Source: Enterobacter sp. R4-368
Lineage (GTDB): Bacteria; Pseudomonadota; Gammaproteobacteria; Enterobacterales; Enterobacteriaceae
Length of the DNA: 64,000 nucleotides
Assembly (NCBI RefSeq): GCF_000410515.1
Contig: NC_021500.1
Span: forward strand, 806,001 to 870,000
Reading direction: 5' to 3'
Each line of letters starts with the position of its first letter. Position 1 is the stretch's first letter. Below, one piece after another: positions 35,875 to 43,823 of this stretch. The position numbers were made by a program, and so were the translations under genes. The notes beneath the pieces were generated by a model. The model was not told where the DNA came from. It was given only the letters and a program-made list of their open reading frames with translations, and did not search any database.

Positions 35875-36695
35875 TACAACTCCTTGCTATCCGCGTGCAG
35901 CGGGTTGAGCACTTTCTGTAAAAAGCGCTGCGCGCGCGGGTGCTGCGGGGCAGAAAAGAATTGCGCCGGTGCTGCCTGCTCAAGGATTTCGCCCCCGTCG
36001 ATAAAGATCACGCGATCGGCGATTTCACGGGCAAACTGCATCTCATGGGTCACCACCATCAGCGTAATGCCGCTGTGCGCCAGCGATTTCATCACCTGCA
36101 ACACTTCGCCAATCATCTCCGGATCAAGCGCCGAGGTTGGCTCATCAAACAGAATGATATGCGGATCGGCGGCCAGCGTGCGGGCGATTGCCACGCGTTG
36201 CTGTTGCCCGCCGGAAAGCTGCGCCGGATAGTGATGCGCTTTATCCTGCAAACCAACGCGCGCCAGCAGCGCCAGCGCGATGGCCTGCGCCTCGGCGGCG
36301 CTTTTGCCGTGAATACGGCGTAACGCCAGCGTAATGTTATCCAGCGCGTTGAGGTGGGCATAAAGATTAAACTGCTGAAAAACGAAACCGACATGGCGGC
36401 GCAACTCGCGAAGCTGGCGCCCTTTCAGTTGGCTGGTCGGCTGACCGTCAACATAGATCTCCCCGCCGCTCAGGGTTTCGAGCTGGTTAATCAAACGGAT
36501 AAGCGTTGATTTACCGGAACCCGAAGGCCCGCACACCGCCAGCACTTCGCCGGCGGCAACCTGTAAATCAATCGACTTTAATACCACGTTGTCGCCGTAG
36601 CGTTTGCTCGCCTGGCGAAACTCCACCGTGCCTTTCGCCACGGGCAACACCTCTGTGGCATCCGCCACAGAGGTAGAAAACAGACCTGCCAGCAT
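35874..36695 (-). CDS. Amino-acid ABC transporter ATP-binding protein
   Basis: GlnQ/HisP-type ATPase, 273 residues. Walker A GPSGSGKST, Q-loop FVFQQFNLY, signature LSGGQQQR, Walker B IILFDEPTSALDPE and H-loop VTHEMQF are all intact. It has about 22 extra N-terminal residues (MLAGLFSTSVADATEVLPVAKG) before the usual ABC start. The ATG lies three bases after the binding-protein stop. Confidence 0.94.
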   Translation of the reverse strand: MLAGLFSTSVADATEVLPVAKGTVEFRQASKRYGDNVVLKSIDLQVAAGEVLAVCGPSGSGKSTLIRLINQLETLSGGEIYVDGQPTSQLKGRQLRELRRHVGFVFQQFNLYAHLNALDNITLALRRIHGKSAAEAQAIALALLARVGLQDKAHHYPAQLSGGQQQRVAIARTLAADPHIILFDEPTSALDPEMIGEVLQVMKSLAHSGITLMVVTHEMQFAREIADRVIFIDGGEILEQAAPAQFFSAPQHPRAQRFLQKVLNPLHADSKEL

Positions 36696-36697
36696 AG

Positions 36698-37522
36698 TTA
36701 CTTCGCTTCTATGGTAAAGCTGCGTGGAGCGGGCGTTTTGGTTTGCGGACCAAACCAGGTATCGTAGATTTTTGCCGCTTCGCCGTTTTTCTCAAGGTTG
36801 ACCAGTTCAGTATTCACCGCGTTAAGCAATGCGGTTTCGCCTTTACTCACACCGACACCGATCTCCTCTTTGGACAACAAGTCCGGCAGGATTTTGAATT
36901 TCGCTTTATCCGGCGCTTCCGCCAGCAAACCGGCCAGAATGGTGCTGTCCTGAGTGATGGCCTGCACATTGCCGTTACGCAACGCGGTCAGCGCCAGCGG
37001 GATATCGTCATAAGCCAGCACGCGAGATTGCGGGAAACGCTGGTGCAGCGTCTGCTCGCCAGTGGTGCCTTTAACCGCGCCAATGCGCGCTTTGCTGTAG
37101 GCGTCCAGCTTATCGGCCGCAGCAGCCGGTACGAGGAATTGCTGGCCGGTGACAAAATACGGCGTGGAGAAGTCGATCACCTGCGCGCGTTCCGGGGTGA
37201 TGGTGATATCCGCAACGATCAAATCCACTTTGCCGGATTGCAGCAGCGGAATGCGGTTCGCCGGGTTCGTCGCCACCAGTTGCAGTTTTACGCCGAGGCT
37301 TTTTGCCAGCGCTTTGGCAAAATCGACGTCATAACCCACGATGTCATGGGATTTCGCATCGATAGCGCCGAACGGTGGGTTGGCGTCAAAGGTCGCCACT
37401 TTGACCACGCCCGCGGCTTTGATATCCGCCAGTTTGTCCGCGTGCGCGGAAAAAGAGAGCGCTGAAAGCAGCGCCAGGGCGCTGATTGCGCCTGTTTTTT
37501 TCGTATGTGATGAGGTTGCCAT
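36698..37522 (-). CDS. Periplasmic amino-acid-binding protein
   Basis: Solute-binding protein family 3, 274 residues. A signal peptide ends at SAHA (about residue 28). The mature domain starts KLADIKAAGVVKVATF and contains the family signature GYDVDFAKALAKSLGVKL. DLIVADITITPERAQVIDFSTPYF contains the conserved Arg that contacts the ligand carboxylate. First gene of the transporter operon; the promoter should lie in 37523-37725. The cassette sits between yeaL and nimR, adjacent in E. coli, so it is an insertion relative to that genome. Confidence 0.93.
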   Translation of the reverse strand: MATSSHTKKTGAISALALLSALSFSAHADKLADIKAAGVVKVATFDANPPFGAIDAKSHDIVGYDVDFAKALAKSLGVKLQLVATNPANRIPLLQSGKVDLIVADITITPERAQVIDFSTPYFVTGQQFLVPAAAADKLDAYSKARIGAVKGTTGEQTLHQRFPQSRVLAYDDIPLALTALRNGNVQAITQDSTILAGLLAEAPDKAKFKILPDLLSKEEIGVGVSKGETALLNAVNTELVNLEKNGEAAKIYDTWFGPQTKTPAPRSFTIEAK

Positions 37523-37725
37523 GCTAATCCTTATGCCCTGTTATTGTGTTAACGCAGCGCTAAGGTCACACAACCTTATTCATCAGACAAATATCAAAAA
37601 GTGCATTGATTATCCGTAAAAGTTATTAAAAACAAACCTCCCATACTTATTGCTTATCTTGCCCGTCCTGGCAGAACAAACATGCCAAGTCCACATAAAA
37701 ACAACGGAATAGAGAGCAGAAAATG

Positions 37726-38511
37726 TCACGCTTCGCCGAGCGCCGCCAGGTAACGCCCCGGCGTCTGCCCAAGCCCCTTTTTAAACATGGTGATAAACGC
37801 GGTCGTCGAGTCATACCCGAGCGCCTGTGCAATGTGCTGTACCGGATGGCCGTCAATTAATAACCGTAGCGCGAGGATCAACTGCATCTGGTGCCGCCAG
37901 CGACGAAAGCTTAACCCCGTTTCCCTGACGACCAGCCGCGCCAGATTGCGCTCGCTCATGGCAAACACCTGCGCCCACTGCGCCAGTGTCTGCCTGTCTG
38001 CCGGGTTGCTTTCCATGCTGTCGACCATCTGGCGGATCTTCGGGTGTGCGGAAACCGGAAGCTGTAAGTGCATTTGCGGCTGTGCCGGCAGTTCATCAAA
38101 CAGCACCTGCACCAGCCGCTGGGTGGCGGGTTGCCGCCGCTGGGCAGGCGTGCGCGTGGCTAATGTGAGGATCAATTCGCGTACCAGTGCTGAAACTTTG
38201 AGCGTACAGCAGTGATCCGGCATCACCACCGACCAGGGTTCAATAAACAGGAAACAGAGCTGCGCATTTGCCGTGGCGCGGTTACTGTGCAGCACCTGCC
38301 CGGGAAGCCACATCGCATGATGCGGCGGCACCATCCAGCGGGCATGTTCGACCTCGCAGGTAATCGCGCCTTTCAACGCCAGAATGAGTTGCCCTTTGCG
38401 ATGGTGATGCGCCGGGATCAATTGTTCACTCTCTTCAACGGTGATGCTGAACGCCACCGCCATTTCCTGCTGGCTATCCGGATCGTAGCCGCCGAGCCCA
38501 AGTCCGTGCAT
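37726..38511 (-). CDS. nimR: AraC-family regulator NimR (YeaM)
   Basis: Represses the divergent efflux gene nimT in E. coli. 261 residues: an N-terminal cupin (PAHHHRKGQLILALKGAITCEVE) and a C-terminal double helix-turn-helix with GYDSTTAFITMFKKGLGQTPGRY. It starts MHGLGLGGYDPDS, the conserved YeaM beginning. Divergent from nimT, sharing 99 bases that should contain the operator. Confidence 0.92.
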   Translation of the reverse strand: MHGLGLGGYDPDSQQEMAVAFSITVEESEQLIPAHHHRKGQLILALKGAITCEVEHARWMVPPHHAMWLPGQVLHSNRATANAQLCFLFIEPWSVVMPDHCCTLKVSALVRELILTLATRTPAQRRQPATQRLVQVLFDELPAQPQMHLQLPVSAHPKIRQMVDSMESNPADRQTLAQWAQVFAMSERNLARLVVRETGLSFRRWRHQMQLILALRLLIDGHPVQHIAQALGYDSTTAFITMFKKGLGQTPGRYLAALGEA

Positions 38512-38610
38512 TAATTTGTCCGACTTTAGCGATAAAGTGTCATTCTAGCTTGATTCAAACCGGAGAAAAAAACGTTATCGTAGCGGCCTGTTATTTTTTC
38601 AGAGAAGACA

Positions 38611-39792
38611 ATGACTAACAGCCTCCCCTCCCGCAGTAAGCAAAGCGTGCTGCTGATTGCCGGGATCCTGATGATTGCCACCACGCTGCGCGTCACCTTT
38701 ACTGGCGCAGCGCCGCTGCTGGATGCGATTCGCGCGGAATATGGGTTAACCACCGCGCAAACCGGCATGCTCACCACCCTGCCACTGCTGGCTTTTGCCT
38801 TGATATCGCCACTGGCGGCCGGTGTGGCGCGCCGTTTCGGCATGGAACGCAGCCTGTTCGCGGCGATGGTGCTGATTTGCCTTGGTATCGCCCTTCGTTC
38901 CCTGCCCTCAGCACTACTGCTGTTTACGGGTACAGCGATCATCGGCTGCGGGATCGCACTCGGCAACGTGCTGCTGCCGGGGATAATAAAACGCGACTTC
39001 GCCCAACATGTGGCGAAACTGACAGGCGCTTACTCACTCACTATGGGCGCAGCGGCGGCGCTCGGCTCGTCGGTCGTTGTGCCGCTGGCGCAATACGGTG
39101 CAGGCTGGCATGGCGCATTATTGATGCTGATGATCTTTCCGTTACTGGCGCTGTTGCTGTGGCTCCCCCGGCTGCACCACGGCGCTCCTGCGGCACTCAG
39201 TAACGCCGGCGCGCTGCATAGTCGCAGGATCTGGCGCTCCTGGCTTGCCTGGCAGGTCACGCTGTTTTTAGGGATCAACTCATTAATCTATTACATCGTC
39301 ATTGGCTGGCTGCCGTCGATTCTGATAGCGCACGGCTTCAGTGAAGCGCAGGCGGGATCAGTACATGGCATTCTGCAACTGGCGACAGCAATGCCGGGTC
39401 TGCTGGTGCCGCTGGTTCTGCACCGGTTGAAAGATCAGCGCGGTATCGCTGTCGTGGTCGCGCTGCTGTGTGCTGTCGGTTCACTGGGATTGTGGCTGGT
39501 ACCAGAACATGCCACGCTCTGGACCCTTGTTTTTGGCTTCGGCTCCGGCGCGACGATGATCCTCGGGTTAACGTTTATCGGTCTGCGAGCCAGCTCCGCT
39601 CACCAGGCTGCCGCGCTTTCCGGTATGGCGCAATCGGTCGGTTATCTGCTGGCGGCTTGCGGGCCGCCGCTAATGGGGAAAATTCATGATGCCAGCGGCA
39701 ACTGGCATCTTCCGCTGCTGGCCTGTGCCGTGTTATCGGTGGTTATGGCGGTTTGTGGGGCATTCGCCGGGCGCGATCGCGAAATGGCGTAA
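38611..39792 (+). CDS. nimT: 2-nitroimidazole efflux transporter NimT (YeaN)
   Basis: MFS transporter of the CynX/NimT group, 393 residues as in E. coli YeaN, with twelve predicted helices. The loop ARRFGMERSLF between helices 2 and 3 is the MFS motif A region. E. coli NimT exports 2-nitroimidazole and is controlled by NimR. Followed by a bidirectional terminator. Confidence 0.93.
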   Translation: MTNSLPSRSKQSVLLIAGILMIATTLRVTFTGAAPLLDAIRAEYGLTTAQTGMLTTLPLLAFALISPLAAGVARRFGMERSLFAAMVLICLGIALRSLPSALLLFTGTAIIGCGIALGNVLLPGIIKRDFAQHVAKLTGAYSLTMGAAAALGSSVVVPLAQYGAGWHGALLMLMIFPLLALLLWLPRLHHGAPAALSNAGALHSRRIWRSWLAWQVTLFLGINSLIYYIVIGWLPSILIAHGFSEAQAGSVHGILQLATAMPGLLVPLVLHRLKDQRGIAVVVALLCAVGSLGLWLVPEHATLWTLVFGFGSGATMILGLTFIGLRASSAHQAAALSGMAQSVGYLLAACGPPLMGKIHDASGNWHLPLLACAVLSVVMAVCGAFAGRDREMA

Positions 39793-39840
39793 GGCGTGCC
39801 AGCCACTCACCACCGCTTCCGGAGGGGATTCAGAGGTAGG

Positions 39841-39870
39841 AAAAAAACAGGCCCGCAGGCCTGTTTTTTT
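39841..39870. terminator. Bidirectional terminator nimT / amidotransferase-like gene
   Basis: ACAGGCC, loop CGCA, GGCCTGT, with A and T runs on either side. It serves both convergent genes; the T run touches the stop of the downstream minus-strand gene. Confidence 0.9.
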
Positions 39871-40576
39871 ATTCACATGCCGCGCGCAGCATCGCCTGAA
39901 CCAGCGGTACCGGACGCCCGGCGAGCGCCGCGCGTTCATGCTGGAACAAGGTGGCAACAAAAAACGGGTGCGTCACCAGTTCCACAGCACGGATCTCTCC
40001 GTCTTCATCCCAACCGGTAACCCGCAGATCGCCGCTTTCCAGCTCGCGGGCAAACTCTTCTGCTACGCCAAAGCTGCACCGGTAGGCTTCTTCAATCAGT
40101 TCACGACCGTAAGCGCGGGCAATTAACGTGTTAGGTCGCAGTTCGATAGCACCGTTTTGGTCCACCAGCGCACAGGTCAGCGGCGTGATCACCATCCGGC
40201 CGACGTTTTCCGTTTCGGCGTGCGCCGCATCTGCCCAGCCCAGTACATTGCGGGCATATTCAATGACCGCATGCTGGAAGCCGCCGCACGTCCCGAGGAA
40301 TGGCACCGCGTTTTCACGTGCGTATTTAATGGCGATAAATGCGCCATTGGCGTTTTTATAGGGGCTTCCCGGTACAACCCAGATGGCGTCATAACCAACC
40401 AGATCTTCATCGCTGTTGATTTCGCTGGTGGGTAACCAGTCGTAATCCGCGGTGATTTCCAGCACGGCAGCGGCATCATCAATCGCTAGTGGGATCGCCT
40501 GATGTGCAACAACATCGTGGCTGTAATCGCCGACCAATGCGATGCGTAATGTTTTTTTCGGAGGAATGTGATGCAT
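39869..40576 (-). CDS. CTP synthase C-terminal-region-related (seleno)protein family
   Basis: 235-residue homologue of the glutamine amidotransferase domain of CTP synthase without the synthetase domain. It keeps the nucleophile elbow as FLGTCGGFQHAV (Cys97, codon TGC), where some family members use selenocysteine. The His of the triad is His203, but the expected HPE is HPFF, so the catalytic Glu is missing. Glutaminase activity is doubtful; a redox or binding role is possible. Stand-alone gene, convergent with nimT. Confidence 0.75.
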   Translation of the reverse strand: MHHIPPKKTLRIALVGDYSHDVVAHQAIPLAIDDAAAVLEITADYDWLPTSEINSDEDLVGYDAIWVVPGSPYKNANGAFIAIKYARENAVPFLGTCGGFQHAVIEYARNVLGWADAAHAETENVGRMVITPLTCALVDQNGAIELRPNTLIARAYGRELIEEAYRCSFGVAEEFARELESGDLRVTGWDEDGEIRAVELVTHPFFVATLFQHERAALAGRPVPLVQAMLRAACE

Positions 40577-40730
40577 GAAAGTGTCCTTATGCCGGAGCGG
40601 ATAACGAATAACATAAGGAATATCACATTAGCTGTCTTTTAATGTAATCACAACACCTTAAAATCAGCAGGCATATATCATGCAAAATTATGAAAAAATA
40701 GTTTTCCGGCAAGGCATTAGGGCAAATGAG

Positions 40731-41234
40731 ATGCACCAAACTAAAATTCTTGTCAGCGCGTGCCTGATGGGTTTCAACGTGCGTTACAACGGCAGTGCTA
40801 AAGCGGCGCTACATGAGGCGCTACGACGCTGGCAGCAGGAAGATCGTCTGGTGATCCACTGTCCGGAACTGGCCGCCGGTTTACCCGTGCCGCGAAGACC
40901 GGCGGAAATTATCGCCGGCCACGGCGCAGACGTGATGCGTGAACAGGCGCGGATTGTCGAAAACGATGGGCGGGACGTTACCGCACACTATCAGTTAGCC
41001 GCCTGGCTGGCGCTGCAGGCTGCGCAGAACGCGGGATGTCGCGCAGCCCTGCTCACCGATGGCAGCCCCACCTGCGGCAGCCAGTTTATCTATAATGGAA
41101 CCTTTAGCGGCACGCGTCGGCAAGGTATGGGCGTAGCGGCCGCGCTACTGGAAGAACACGGCATTCGCGTCTTTTCCGATCGGCAATTACCGGAGCTGGT
41201 GGCGTGGATTGAAGAGATGGAGAGGTCACAATGA
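40731..41234 (+). CDS. DUF523 family protein
   Basis: 167 residues if started at MHQTKILVSACLMG (40731); an ATG at 40680 would add 17 unlike residues, and neither has a strong ribosome site. Conserved Cys motifs SACLMG and SPTCGSQ are typical of DUF523, with CPE in HCPELAAGLPVPR. Function unknown; the Cys pattern hints at metal or thiol chemistry. Overlaps yeaO by ATGA. Confidence 0.82.
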   Translation: MHQTKILVSACLMGFNVRYNGSAKAALHEALRRWQQEDRLVIHCPELAAGLPVPRRPAEIIAGHGADVMREQARIVENDGRDVTAHYQLAAWLALQAAQNAGCRAALLTDGSPTCGSQFIYNGTFSGTRRQGMGVAAALLEEHGIRVFSDRQLPELVAWIEEMERSQ

Positions 41235-41578
41235 TCCAGTGCAAACGGGTATATGATCCCGCCGCCGATGACGACGGCTATCGGGTGTTAGTCGACAGGC
41301 TCTGGCCGCGCGGCATCAGGAAAACGGATTTGGCCTGCGATGAATGGAATAAAACGCTGGCACCATCAACAGAACTGCGCAAAGCGTTTCACGGCGAAGC
41401 CATTGATTTCGCCGCGTTCAGTGAAAGCTACCGTCAGGAACTTGCCGCGCAGGAAGAGGCAGGAAAAACGCTGGCGGCACGCGGGAAAAAAGGTACCGTG
41501 ACGCTGTTATACGCGGCAAAAAACAGTGAGCAGAACCACGCGCTGGTGCTGGCTCAGTGGCTGCGCTCGCTGGCTTAA
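41231..41578 (+). CDS. yeaO: DUF488 family protein YeaO
   Basis: 115 residues as in E. coli YeaO. DUF488 signature VLVDRLWPRGIRK near the N-terminus and VTLLYAAKN near the C-terminus. Coupled to the DUF523 gene upstream. Function unknown. Its last four bases overlap the convergent hypothetical gene. Confidence 0.93.
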   Translation: MIQCKRVYDPAADDDGYRVLVDRLWPRGIRKTDLACDEWNKTLAPSTELRKAFHGEAIDFAAFSESYRQELAAQEEAGKTLAARGKKGTVTLLYAAKNSEQNHALVLAQWLRSLA

Positions 41579-41880
41579 CCGATAACGCGCTCGCGCACAT
41601 CCTGAGGTTCGCTGTCCGGCTGCAGCGGCATCAGATGTTCGGCGCGCACAAACGCGAAGCCATGCTGACCATCAAAAGCGGTCACATCGCCGGTCACCAG
41701 CCACAGCGCACGCGCGGCATTACGTGGCATTTCTGTTACCACGCCGTTCACCGGATTAAGAAAACGCTCGCCGGGCTGACACAGCCCAAAAAGCTCAACG
41801 GATTTGCCAATATTGCTGCGGCCATTGGCGGTTTGGGCACCGATAATTAAAGCCGGGCTGCCCGGACGTAACTGGAACAT
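41575..41880 (-). CDS. Hypothetical protein
   Basis: 101 residues from MFQLRPGSPALIIG, with GAGAG upstream; the frame continues further up but without a site. The sequence has short beta-like segments (SPALIIGAQTANGRSNIGKSVEL is the longest), no signal peptide and no membrane segment. I do not recognise it. Convergent with yeaO, overlapping by four bases. Confidence 0.6.
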   Translation of the reverse strand: MFQLRPGSPALIIGAQTANGRSNIGKSVELFGLCQPGERFLNPVNGVVTEMPRNAARALWLVTGDVTAFDGQHGFAFVRAEHLMPLQPDSEPQDVRERVIG

Positions 41881-41972
41881 GCTTCTCTCATGCGCTCCCG
41901 CGCCAGCTGAAAATAGGATAATTCTGAGAGAGAAGTGTACCCTGGCGACCCGGCGATTGTCACGTGGTGCGA

Positions 41973-42206
41973 TTACGGGTGATCGCGCCGCCACAGCGCC
42001 CATTCATCGATCACTTCGCCGCCCGGCAATTTGCACTCGGTGCGTACGCCTTGTGGGCTTTGCACCGGCACGCGCTCGCCGCCCCGCTGCTGGCAGTAAA
42101 CCGCCGCCGGGTTAGCCATACCGATTTGTGGGGGGCGGGGAGATTCAGGCTGTGTGGCAGAACACGCCGCGAGAACAACAGGTAACGCCAGTAACCAATA
42201 ACGCAT
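41973..42206 (-). CDS. yoaF: DUF333 lipoprotein YoaF
   Basis: 77-residue outer-membrane lipoprotein; the signal MRYWLLALPVVLAAC ends in an LAAC lipobox. The DUF333 core IGMANPAAVYCQQRGG and PGGEVIDEWALWRRDHP match E. coli YoaF. Function unknown. Confidence 0.9.
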   Translation of the reverse strand: MRYWLLALPVVLAACSATQPESPRPPQIGMANPAAVYCQQRGGERVPVQSPQGVRTECKLPGGEVIDEWALWRRDHP

Positions 42207-42524
42207 CTTTTTTTCCTTAAATCGCCTGTAAACCGCTTTCCAGCATAGCCATGCAACAGCGATATCTCCATGATTTCTCCATTCTTACTGCACTTTCAGC
42301 GGGTATAGTTAGCCTCGTTCTCACCCATGACCAGAGAACATCATTCCGTAATCAATGAGTTTTTGCCCCGCTTCATCAACGGGGCTTTTTTTCGTTCTCG
42401 CCTGCAACTTTTTAATGCCATCCCGCTACGATATGTAAATCATGTTTTTTTCATGATTTAATGACGCGCCATAAAATCTTCAGCTTTAATGTCCATATCA
42501 CCAGGGCACAGGAGTAAAAAAGTC
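42207..42524. other. yoaF-dgcP intergenic region
   Basis: A 318-base gap. It holds a candidate small RNA unit (42304-42392), after which 130 bases lead to dgcP with its AGGAG ribosome site. No protein gene seen. Confidence 0.5.
42304..42392 (+). ncRNA. Candidate small RNA, promoter to terminator
   Basis: TATAGT at 42304-42309 with a poor -35 (TTCTTA, 16-base gap) starts a stretch that ends in a strong terminator 75 bases on (GCCCCG, nine-base loop, CGGGGC, seven T; 42365-42392). No open frame fits. Either this is a small RNA or a leader terminator (attenuator) for dgcP. The terminator is solid; the RNA is inferred. Confidence 0.3.
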
Positions 42525-43553
42525 ATGTCCGATTTCATTCTCGCCCGTGTCTCTGAAACGCTGTCAAAAGAACACTCGCTTGAAGGGTTAGTTCGCCAGT
42601 TTCTGGAAATGCTGGAAATGGTGACAGATATGGAATCGACGTACTTAACGAAAATTAGTGACAACCCCCGCCTGCAGCACATTGTCTATTCCCGCAACAG
42701 CAAACAGCTTGATATCCCGGAAGGGTTCTCCCTGCCGTGGGGCGATAGCCTGTGCAAACGCGCACTGGATGATGGCTGCCCGTTCAGCAATGACGTAGCC
42801 AACCGCTGGAAAGATTGCGAAGCGGCGCAGGCGCTGGGCATCACCACCTATTTAAGTACCCCGGTTCATCTGGCCGACGGTTCGCTTTATGGCACGTTAT
42901 GCGCTGCCAGCCATGCCAGAAAATCACTGAGCATGCGTGGTAAACAGGTCCTGCGACTGTTTGCCAGGCTGATTGCGCAATTCATTGAAAAAGAGAGTCT
43001 CGTTGATCAGTTGCGCGAAGCTAACGCGGCGCTGATCGCCTACTCCTATACCGATGCGCTGACCGGGCTACCCAACCGGCGCGCTATCTTCGAAAATCTC
43101 GCAGCGCTATTTTCCCTCGCCCGCCATCGGGAAATGCACGTGATTATCGCTTTTATCGATCTCGATAATTTCAAAGGCATCAATGATCAGTTGGGACATG
43201 AGGCTGGCGATCAGTTTCTTATTGAAGTGGGTAAACGGCTGGCGACAGATCGCGGTAAAGACGATATCGTCGGGCGTCTTGGCGGTGATGAGTTTTTACT
43301 CGCCTGCCTGGGCGGGCCGCTGAAGCAGGCGGAAGGTATCCATTCAACGTCGCTGAAAAAGAGCCTCGACAAACGCATTACCGGCGAATATCAGCTCGGG
43401 GAAAAACGAATTTTCTACCCGGGCGCCAGCGTGGGCGTCATCGAAATCAACCCAAAATTGACCGATGCCGAGGGTGCGTTACAAGCGGCAGATGAAGCGA
43501 TGTATCACGTGAAGAAGCATAAAGAAAAAAAACCTTTTATTCGTCTCGATTAA
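42525..43553 (+). CDS. dgcP: Diguanylate cyclase DgcP (YeaP)
   Basis: Makes cyclic di-GMP. 342 residues from MSDFILARVSETLSKEHS (AGGAG upstream; E. coli 341). N-terminal GAF domain, then a GGDEF domain with TDALTGLPNRRAIFENL, the metal Asp in FIDLDNFKGIND and an intact GRLGGDEFLL active site. No obvious RxxD inhibitory site at the usual place. Upstream of a microprotein and an EAL protein, making a c-di-GMP turnover cluster. Confidence 0.95.
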   Translation: MSDFILARVSETLSKEHSLEGLVRQFLEMLEMVTDMESTYLTKISDNPRLQHIVYSRNSKQLDIPEGFSLPWGDSLCKRALDDGCPFSNDVANRWKDCEAAQALGITTYLSTPVHLADGSLYGTLCAASHARKSLSMRGKQVLRLFARLIAQFIEKESLVDQLREANAALIAYSYTDALTGLPNRRAIFENLAALFSLARHREMHVIIAFIDLDNFKGINDQLGHEAGDQFLIEVGKRLATDRGKDDIVGRLGGDEFLLACLGGPLKQAEGIHSTSLKKSLDKRITGEYQLGEKRIFYPGASVGVIEINPKLTDAEGALQAADEAMYHVKKHKEKKPFIRLD

Positions 43554-43650
43554 GCATATCTCTGTGATATACAGGCTTGAGAAAAATCTCATTTTCTTCT
43601 ATTTCTTATACAATTGATTTCTGGCGATTATCGCCAGCAAAGGAGTTTTC

Positions 43651-43725
43651 GTGAGAAAGACAACCATCATTATGCTCGTCGTGGCGGTTATTGCTGTGGC
43701 CGGAACCCAATTCGGTTGGTGGTAA
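43651..43725 (+). CDS. yoaJ: YoaJ microprotein
   Basis: 24-residue single-helix membrane protein with a GTG start behind a very good AAAGGAG site. The sequence MRKTTIIMLV...GWW differs at only a few positions from E. coli YoaJ (MKKTTIIM...GTELGWW). Located between dgcP and the EAL gene. E. coli YoaJ has been detected as a small membrane protein; function unknown. Confidence 0.88.
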   Translation: MRKTTIIMLVVAVIAVAGTQFGWW

Positions 43726-43823
43726 TTGCGCGTCAGGATTTTTATTAAGCGGTAAGCCTAAGCGCATGATGGAGTCATCTGAACAGAACACCACCGTCTC
43801 ATTGATTTGGGCAGGAGCTCGCT

